The notes beneath the pieces were generated by a model. That model saw only the letters and a program-made list of their open reading frames with translations, had not been told where the DNA came from and searched no databases. From Rhizobium sp. Q54 (GTDB lineage Bacteria > Pseudomonadota > Alphaproteobacteria > Rickettsiales > UBA1997): a stretch of DNA of 6,593 nt. Location: assembly GCA_945865745.1 (NCBI GenBank), contig CAMBFP010000060.1:1-6593 (forward strand), in the 5' to 3' direction. The position numbers and the translations under genes were made by a program. This document shows positions 1-5,160 of the stretch, piece after piece; the first letter of the stretch is position 1; the number at the start of each line of letters is the position of its first letter.

Positions 1-1
1 A

Positions 2-70
2 ATTCATCTCTACGGCAAAGAGAAAGTTGCCGCAGGAAGAAAAATGGCTCACGTAAATATTTTAAAATGA
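2..70 (+). CDS. purK: PurK C-terminal fragment (5-(carboxyamino)imidazole ribonucleotide synthase)
   Basis: This is the 3' end of a gene entering from the left edge; 22 codons and a TGA stop are visible. PurK is a cytoplasmic ATP-grasp enzyme that makes N5-carboxyaminoimidazole ribonucleotide from AIR, bicarbonate and ATP in purine synthesis. The visible tail reads IHLYGKEKVAAGRKMAHVN and so on, which matches the conserved PurK ending (H-x-YGK, then GRKMGH followed by a short beta strand). The usual Gly before the final His is Ala here. The stop overlaps the next start as ATGA (67-70), so the downstream ureohydrolase is probably co-transcribed and translationally coupled. The call rests on this short motif only; the catalytic part lies outside the window. 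Confidence 0.82.
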   Translation: MHLYGKEKVAAGRKMAHVNILK

Positions 71-969
71 AAAACCTCGTTTCACAAAAATCAGGCTTCT
101 TAGGAGTCGAAGAAAAATACTTAAAATCGCCAAGTGATGCAAAAGTTGTAGTCGTTCCTTTTGGTTTAGAAAAATCCGTAAGCTACGGCGGCGGAACAAA
201 AAAAGGACCAAAGGCAATTATTAAAGCCTCGCAACAAGTTGAGCTTTTTGACGAAGAATTTTGGTGCGAGCCATTCCGCAAATACGGCGTGGTAACAATG
301 AAAGAGCCAGAGATTGATTACGCCTCAGTTCCAAAATCTTTGGATCAACTCGAAAAAATTACTGAAGAAATTTTAGCGGCTGGAAAATTTCCGCTGATTC
401 TTGGTGGCGAACATTCAATCACTGCCGGCTCAATTCGTCCTTTTGTTAAACGCTACCCAGATCTAGCGATTTTGCATTTTGATGCTCACGCCGACTTGCG
501 CGATGGTTTTGACGGCGAACATTATTCCCACGCCGCGGCTCTTCGTCGAGTGATGGATCATCCAATTTCAACCTTAGTTTCTTGCGGCATCCGCAATATT
601 TCTGCGAGCGAAATTCCTTACTTAGAAGCAAATCGCCATCGCATTCACATGCATTTTGGCAAGGATCGCAGAAGTTGGGATGCCAAGAAAATAGTAGCTC
701 CGCTCAAAGATCGTCCGGTTTTTGTAACCTTTGATTTGGACGGATTTGATTCAAGTTTAATGCAAGCAACTGGAACTCCTGAACCAGGCGGAATAATGTG
801 GGAAGACGCTCTCGACATCATTCGCGAAGCCGCAAAAATTTCTAACTTCGTTGGCGCAGATGTTGTTGAACTAGCGCCAGTCAAGGCTTTACACTCGTGC
901 GACTTTTTGTCGGCGAAGCTTTGCTATAAAATTCTTTCCTACGCTTTTTTAGGTAAAAATGGCCAATAA
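67..969 (+). CDS. speB: Agmatinase-type ureohydrolase (arginase/agmatinase family)
   Basis: A 300-residue cytoplasmic enzyme of the binuclear manganese ureohydrolase family, which hydrolyses a guanidino group to release urea; agmatine to putrescine is the most likely reaction. All metal-binding motifs are visible: GGEHS with His116, DAHAD with Asp139, His141 and Asp143, and FDLDGFD with Asp223 and Asp225, followed by GTPEPGG (235-241) and the late DVVELAP motif containing Glu268. Length is normal for agmatinases. One small departure is FDSS at 227-230, where most family members have a Pro after the third Asp (for example GLDPS). The start at 67 overlaps the purK stop (ATGA) and has no clear Shine-Dalgarno site, consistent with coupling. 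The 3' end overlaps the next gene by 11 bases. Guanidinobutyrase, guanidinase or another ureohydrolase specificity cannot be excluded from sequence; no speA (arginine decarboxylase) is in the window to confirm an agmatine pathway. Confidence 0.85.
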   Translation: MKNLVSQKSGFLGVEEKYLKSPSDAKVVVVPFGLEKSVSYGGGTKKGPKAIIKASQQVELFDEEFWCEPFRKYGVVTMKEPEIDYASVPKSLDQLEKITEEILAAGKFPLILGGEHSITAGSIRPFVKRYPDLAILHFDAHADLRDGFDGEHYSHAAALRRVMDHPISTLVSCGIRNISASEIPYLEANRHRIHMHFGKDRRSWDAKKIVAPLKDRPVFVTFDLDGFDSSLMQATGTPEPGGIMWEDALDIIREAAKISNFVGADVVELAPVKALHSCDFLSAKLCYKILSYAFLGKNGQ

Positions 970-1978
970 CTTCACCATCGACAATGTTGAGATAAAGCGC
1001 GGCGAACGTCTGCGCATCAATATCGACATGGGAAGTATTTACGATTTTACTGATGTCAAAATGCCGGTCGAAGTTATTCGCGGCAAAAAAGATGGGCCGA
1101 CACTTTTTGTTTCTTCGACAATTCACGGCGATGAAATTAACGGGATCGAAATCACACGACGCTTACTTGCGCACAGAGCATTAAAAAATATTTGCGGAAT
1201 GTTGATCGTCATTCCGATTGTAAATATTTTTGGCTTCAATGATCGCTCGCGTTATTTGCCAGATCGTCGTGATCTTAATCGTTGCTTCCCTGGACTTAAA
1301 AATGGCTCACTTGCTTCGCAGCTCGCTTACAAATTTATGCGCGAAATTGTTTTGAAATCTGATTTTGGAATTGATCTTCACACCGGCGCTTTTCATCGCT
1401 GCAACTTTCCACAAATTCGCGCTGACATCTCTAATAAAAAAACTTTTGAACTTGCTCAAGCGTTTGGCGCACCAGTAATTGTCAATTCAGATTTACGTGA
1501 TGGCTCACTGCGAGCGGCAGTGGTTCAGTCCGAAATTCCGATGATTTTATTTGAAGCTGGAGAGGCGCTGCGCTTCGACGAAAATAATACTAAGATCGGA
1601 GTCGAAGGAATTTTGCGCGTGATGAAAGTGATCGGCATGATTAAGTCTCCGCAAAAAATCACTCGTAAAAAAACTCTTATTACTCGCTCCAGCTCTTGGT
1701 TAAGAGCGCCTCATAGCGGGCTCAACATGCCGAGAATAAAACTCGGTAACACAGTAAAAAAAGGCGACGTGATTAGTGAAATCGCCAATCCGCTTGGCGA
1801 TCACAAAACTTTAGTAAGAGCACACGAAACTGGAATTGTGATTGGCATGTCTCTTCTTCCCCTCGTTAATAAAGGCGACGCGCTCTTTCACATCGCTTGC
1901 GAAAAAGAACGAAAAATTTCTGATTCAGTTTCGACCACGGATTATTACGATAATATTGATCCGGTTAATGCGCACTAG
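959..1978 (+). CDS. M14-like zinc deacylase, succinylglutamate desuccinylase/aspartoacylase family
   Basis: A 339-residue protein of the AstE/AspA branch of the zinc carboxypeptidase (M14) fold. Family members cleave N-acyl amino acids or related amides in the cytoplasm; the substrate here is unknown. The zinc site is readable as HGDE (His56, Glu59) plus IDLHTG (His141). DLNRCFPG at 105-112 is the substrate-carboxylate binding motif with Arg108, and LFEAGE at 197-202 gives the probable catalytic Glu199. Residues about 246-312 form a C-terminal beta domain with an SGL...GNTVKKGD...I pattern, like the barrel-sandwich domain seen in this family. No signal peptide or membrane segment is visible. 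The start is supported by an AGG at 951-953, five bases upstream, and it lies inside the 3' end of the ureohydrolase gene, so the two are probably made together. True AstE acts in arginine succinyltransferase catabolism, but no other ast gene is seen, so a specific name is not justified. Confidence 0.82.
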   Translation: MANNFTIDNVEIKRGERLRINIDMGSIYDFTDVKMPVEVIRGKKDGPTLFVSSTIHGDEINGIEITRRLLAHRALKNICGMLIVIPIVNIFGFNDRSRYLPDRRDLNRCFPGLKNGSLASQLAYKFMREIVLKSDFGIDLHTGAFHRCNFPQIRADISNKKTFELAQAFGAPVIVNSDLRDGSLRAAVVQSEIPMILFEAGEALRFDENNTKIGVEGILRVMKVIGMIKSPQKITRKKTLITRSSSWLRAPHSGLNMPRIKLGNTVKKGDVISEIANPLGDHKTLVRAHETGIVIGMSLLPLVNKGDALFHIACEKERKISDSVSTTDYYDNIDPVNAH

Positions 1979-1980
1979 TC

Positions 1981-2079
1981 ATGCCAAGCGTTGTTCCTGG
2001 GTTTGCATTTTATTTTCTTAAACTTACGTTGCGCGCCCTTGATTTCTCCACCCCTCTAAGATTTTTTCTAAATAACTAA
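1981..2079 (+). CDS. Doubtful 32-residue ORF filling the gap before atpH
   Basis: An ATG two bases after the deacylase stop opens a 32-codon frame that ends in TAA exactly overlapping the atpH start (TAATG, 2077-2081). The peptide begins MPSVVPGFAFYFLKLTLRAL and is rich in Phe and Leu; it matches no family I recognise. There is no Shine-Dalgarno site before it, but ribosomes ending at 1978 could restart here, and the terminal overlap could pass them on to atpH, which also lacks a Shine-Dalgarno site. An open frame this short could easily arise by chance, so this is a candidate leader peptide rather than an established gene. Confidence 0.2.
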   Translation: MPSVVPGFAFYFLKLTLRALDFSTPLRFFLNN

Positions 2080-2627
2080 TGCCAAGAGTTTCCGTCGTCG
2101 CCAAGAACTACGCCAAAGCGCTGTTTCTTGCCGCAAGAAAAAATAATTCACTTGACAAAACCTCTAACGAGCTTGGTGTTTTTAAACAAAACTTTAGTAC
2201 GAGCTTCGCTCACGAACTTAAAAATCCGGTAATTGCCAAAAATGATCTTGCTCAGATTATCTCTGACGTGACTCAAAAATTTGGCCTAAGCTCTCTTTCT
2301 TCGAATTTCTTCGCTTCAATCGTACGTAATCGTCGCCTCAATTTATTCCCAGAGATCTACGAAGAATTCTCGCGCTTATTCAAGCAGTATCAAAACATTC
2401 TTGAAGTTGAGGTAATCAGCGCAGTTAAGACTCAAAAGGTTCAAATCGATCGCCTTAAAGCTGTAATTGAAAAAAAATACCCAGGGAAAAGAATCGCCAT
2501 TAGAGAAACTATTAAGGAGCAAATTCTTGGTGGATTTCAAATAAAGGTCGGCTCTGAAATAATCGACGCCAGCCTCAAAAACCAGCTCGAAAAATTAAAG
2601 AAAGAGTGCCTCGCCGCAATCAACTAA
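2079..2627 (+). CDS. atpH: F-type ATP synthase subunit delta
   Basis: A 182-residue protein of normal length for the delta subunit (OSCP in mitochondria), part of the peripheral stalk that holds the F1 hexamer still against the rotating shaft at the inner face of the cytoplasmic membrane. Recognisable parts are the N-terminal VVAKNYAKALF segment (residues 6-16), an alpha-helical N-terminal domain with FFASIVRNRRLNLFPEI around 77-93, and the C-terminal ILGGFQIKVGSEIIDASLKN signature around 149-168, which is the family hallmark. It heads the atpHAG run; atpA starts 33 bases downstream. No Shine-Dalgarno site precedes the ATG: the upstream bases are T- and A-rich. The start was chosen because it gives the standard family N-terminus. 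Confidence 0.95.
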   Translation: MPRVSVVAKNYAKALFLAARKNNSLDKTSNELGVFKQNFSTSFAHELKNPVIAKNDLAQIISDVTQKFGLSSLSSNFFASIVRNRRLNLFPEIYEEFSRLFKQYQNILEVEVISAVKTQKVQIDRLKAVIEKKYPGKRIAIRETIKEQILGGFQIKVGSEIIDASLKNQLEKLKKECLAAIN

Positions 2628-2631
2628 ACCA

Positions 2632-2660
2632 AACTAACTCAACAACAACTAACAACTAAC
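2632..2660 (+). promoter_or_regulatory. G-free CAA/CTAA-rich leader of atpA, no Shine-Dalgarno site
   Basis: The gap between the atpH stop and the atpA ATG is built almost entirely of A and C with a few T. The heptamer AACTAAC occurs three times (2632-2638, 2647-2653, 2654-2660), the last copy ending right at the ATG. No G occurs from 2617 to 2662, so neither an AGGAGG-type ribosome site nor a stable G-C hairpin can form there. Such unstructured CA-rich leaders are known to permit or enhance initiation without a Shine-Dalgarno contact; that role here is inferred. Several TAA triplets fall in it, which would also stop read-through from upstream frames. Confidence 0.4.
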
Positions 2661-4244
2661 ATGGAATTCAAAGTCGAAGAATTTTCCAATATTTTACAAC
2701 GCACTGTCGAAAATTTTCACAGCGCTGCCGAACTCAAAGAAGTTGGCGAAGTAATTAAAGTCGGTGACGGAATCGCAAAAGTTTACGGCCTCGACAACGT
2801 GCAAGCTGGCGAGCTCGTTGAGTTCGAATCTGGGGTTAAAGGCATGGCGCTCAACCTTGAAACTGATAATGTCGGTATCGTTATTTTTGGTGACGCTCAA
2901 ACAATTAAAGAAGGTTCGAGTGTTAAAAGAACTGGCAAGATTGTTGAGGTTCCAGTTGGTAAAGGCTTGCTTGGACGCGTTATTGACGCCCTTGGAAATC
3001 CAATCGATGGCAAAGGTCCTTTGCTTGATGTCACTTATCGTCGCGTAGAAGTTAAGGCTCCTGGAATTGTTGCTCGTCAGTCAGTTAGTGAGCCAATGCA
3101 AACTGGTATCAAAGCAATCGACAGCTTGATTCCAATCGGCCGTGGTCAGCGCGAATTAATTATTGGCGATCGCCAAACTGGCAAGACTGCAATCGTTCTC
3201 GACACCTTCATCAACCAAGCCAAAGCCCACGAAGAAAATAACGAGAAGCAAAAGCTTTACTGTATCTACGTTGCCATTGGACAAAAACGCTCCACCGTGG
3301 CACAAATCGTTAAAACTCTCGAAGATGCTGGCGCGATGAAATATAGCGTCGTTGTTGCCGCTACCGCTTCTGAATCTGCCGCACTGCAATTCTTCGCACC
3401 TTACACTGGCTGCACAGTTGGCGAATTTTTCCGTGACAACGGAATGCACGCCGTAATTGCTTATGACGATCTTTCTAAACATGCCGTGGCTTACCGCGAG
3501 ATGTCACTTCTACTTCGTCGCCCACCAGGACGCGAAGCTTATCCTGGCGACGTTTTCTATGTTCACTCTCGCTTGCTTGAGCGCGCAGCTAAAATGTCGG
3601 ATGCGATGGGTGGCGGGTCTTTAACTGCGCTTCCAATTATCGAAACTCAGGCTGGCGACGTTTCTTCTTATATTCCAACCAACGTAATCTCGATTACTGA
3701 CGGACAAATTTTCTTAGAAACTGAACTCTTCTACAAAGGCATTAAACCCGCTGTGAACGTTGGTCTCTCGGTATCTCGCGTTGGTTCTGCCGCTCAAACT
3801 AAAGCAATGAAACAAGTTGCTGGAACGATCAAACTAGATTTAGCGCAATTCCGTGAGCTTGAAGCTTTTTCACAATTCGGTTCTGACCTCGACGCATCAA
3901 CACAAAAATTGCTCGATAAAGGCCGCAAATTAACTGAGCTTTTGAAGCAGAATCAATATTCTCCAATTGGCTTCGAAGAGCAAGTTGCTTCGATTTACGT
4001 TGGTGTGAGGGGCTATCTAGACCAAGTTCCTGTGAAAGATGTAACAAGATTTGAAAAAGAATTTTTACGCAAACTTCACGCTTCGCATCCAGAAATTTTG
4101 AGCTCAATCAAGAAAGAGCAAAAAATCACTGATGAGACCGAAACAAAACTTAAAAACTTAATCGAAGAATTTTTGACTGTATTTTTAAATCATGCTCCAT
4201 CTTCTCATCTCGACCATGCTGGTCTTACCGCTAGCCTAAAATAG
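2661..4244 (+). CDS. atpA: F-type ATP synthase subunit alpha
   Basis: A 527-residue non-catalytic nucleotide-binding subunit of the F1 hexamer, which alternates with beta and supplies residues to the catalytic sites. It shows the N-terminal beta-barrel domain (about 26-95), the P-loop GDRQTGKT at 169-176 with Lys175 and Thr176, the VAIGQKRSTVAQ segment (204-215), the Walker B region AVIAYDD (264-270), the PPGREAYPGDVFYVHSRLLERA block (288-309), the ATP synthase alpha/beta signature region P-A-V-N-V-G-L-S-V-S-R-V-G-S (363-376) with the arginine finger Arg373, and a helical C-terminal domain. KLYCIYVAIGQKRST and FGSDLDAST are typical of alphaproteobacterial and mitochondrial alphas. It is slightly longer than the usual 505-515 residues because of a short His/Ser-containing tail after the last helix (about 511-527). 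atpG follows after only seven bases. Confidence 0.98.
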   Translation: MEFKVEEFSNILQRTVENFHSAAELKEVGEVIKVGDGIAKVYGLDNVQAGELVEFESGVKGMALNLETDNVGIVIFGDAQTIKEGSSVKRTGKIVEVPVGKGLLGRVIDALGNPIDGKGPLLDVTYRRVEVKAPGIVARQSVSEPMQTGIKAIDSLIPIGRGQRELIIGDRQTGKTAIVLDTFINQAKAHEENNEKQKLYCIYVAIGQKRSTVAQIVKTLEDAGAMKYSVVVAATASESAALQFFAPYTGCTVGEFFRDNGMHAVIAYDDLSKHAVAYREMSLLLRRPPGREAYPGDVFYVHSRLLERAAKMSDAMGGGSLTALPIIETQAGDVSSYIPTNVISITDGQIFLETELFYKGIKPAVNVGLSVSRVGSAAQTKAMKQVAGTIKLDLAQFRELEAFSQFGSDLDASTQKLLDKGRKLTELLKQNQYSPIGFEEQVASIYVGVRGYLDQVPVKDVTRFEKEFLRKLHASHPEILSSIKKEQKITDETETKLKNLIEEFLTVFLNHAPSSHLDHAGLTASLK

Positions 4245-4251
4245 TCGACAG

Positions 4252-5139
4252 ATGGCAAATCTAAAAACTCTCAAAACCAGAATTAAATCAGTCAAATCAA
4301 CTCAGAAGTTGACTAAGGCAATGAAAATGGTTGCTGCTTCGCGCCTCAAAAAAGCGAAGCATGCGGTTGAGGCTTCTCGTCCATTTGCTGAAAAAATTTC
4401 GGAAATAATTGCGAATCTAGCTTCAAACATTTCTGTGCGTGGAAATTTGAACGAAAAATTTCCCCTCCTCACCGGCAAGGGCAGACAAAAAACTCATTTG
4501 ATTTTAGTGATTTCATCTGACCGCGGTCTCTGCGGCGGCTTGAACGGTTCCACAGTTAGATTTGCCAAAAGTCGCATCGGATCTTTGGTCTCAAAAGGTC
4601 ACGAGGTAAAAGTTTTCTGTATCGGTCGCAAGGCCTACGAACAACTCAAAGCACCTTATGGCAAACAAATAGTTGATCACGTTGGTGGAATTTTCAAAAA
4701 CATAATCACCTACCAAATAGCACAAGATTTAGCCGGAAAAATTATCAAACTTTTCGATCAAGATCAATTCGATGTTTGCGAAGTGATTTATAGCAAATTC
4801 AAATCAGCAATCGCTCAAGAGCAAGTTTCTAAGCAAATAATCCCAGCGCCAATTCTGCCAAAAGAAGGAAAAATTGGCTTCGAAGCCCCAATGCTTTATG
4901 AGCCGGGCGAAGAAGAAATTTTATCCGAGCTTCTCCCAAGAAATCTTGCCATGCAAATCTACAATGTTTTGCTCGAAAATAGCGCATCTGAACAAGGCGC
5001 AAGAATGGCGGCGATGGAAGCGGCAACTAATAATGCTGGCAAAATGATTAAGAATTTGACCTTGGTTTATAACCGCACTCGTCAGGCTAATATTACAAAA
5101 GAACTGATCGACATCATCTCGGGAGCGAACGCGGTTTAA
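4252..5139 (+). CDS. atpG: F-type ATP synthase subunit gamma
   Basis: A 295-residue central-shaft subunit whose two long terminal helices form the coiled coil that rotates inside the alpha/beta hexamer and couples proton flow to catalysis. The N-terminal helix is clear (RIKSVKSTQKLTKAMKMVAA from residue 10, then SRLKKAK), the Rossmann-like middle contains ISSDRGLCGGLNGS at 87-100, and the C-terminal helix carries EQGARMAAMEAATNNA at 247-262 followed by YNRTRQANITKELIDI. Length is normal. The ATG lies seven bases after the atpA stop without a recognisable Shine-Dalgarno site, which suggests coupling to atpA. In most bacteria atpD (beta) comes next; here ftsI does, 21 bases downstream. Confidence 0.97.
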   Translation: MANLKTLKTRIKSVKSTQKLTKAMKMVAASRLKKAKHAVEASRPFAEKISEIIANLASNISVRGNLNEKFPLLTGKGRQKTHLILVISSDRGLCGGLNGSTVRFAKSRIGSLVSKGHEVKVFCIGRKAYEQLKAPYGKQIVDHVGGIFKNIITYQIAQDLAGKIIKLFDQDQFDVCEVIYSKFKSAIAQEQVSKQIIPAPILPKEGKIGFEAPMLYEPGEEEILSELLPRNLAMQIYNVLLENSASEQGARMAAMEAATNNAGKMIKNLTLVYNRTRQANITKELIDIISGANAV

Positions 5140-5151
5140 TTCTACTAAACT

Positions 5152-5158
5152 AAGGTGG
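5152..5158 (+). promoter_or_regulatory. Ribosome binding site of ftsI
   Basis: AAGGTGG lies just upstream of the ATG at 5161 and differs from the consensus AAGGAGG at one base; the AAGG core is five bases from the start. It is the best Shine-Dalgarno match of any start in this window and decides the ftsI start. It implies that ftsI is translated independently, even if it is transcribed together with atpG. Confidence 0.6.
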
Positions 5159-5160
5159 CC

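Noticed and set aside
41..1312. Repeated AAAAATGGCTCAC at the end of purK and again inside the deacylase gene near 1300
   Set aside because: Both copies encode conserved or ordinary protein sequence in their own genes, and only two short copies exist, so chance is the simplest reading.
959..1978. Naming the deacylase astE or aspA
   Set aside because: The family is clear, but no arginine succinyltransferase pathway gene is nearby and substrate cannot be read from the motifs, so no symbol is given.
1979..2078. Possible hairpin terminator after the deacylase gene
   Set aside because: T-rich runs are present (for example 2062-2067) but no G-C stem of useful length precedes them.
2764..3048. 94-residue open frame on the + strand inside atpA
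   Set aside because: It lies wholly within the well-supported atpA frame, shows no family motif, and its composition looks like an out-of-frame reading.
3156..3482. 108-residue open frame on the - strand inside atpA
   Set aside because: It is antisense to the most conserved part of atpA, including the P-loop; the open frame follows from the codon pattern of the sense gene.
5140..5160. Possible terminator between atpG and ftsI
   Set aside because: The 21-base gap has no inverted repeat and no T-run; it holds only the ftsI ribosome site.
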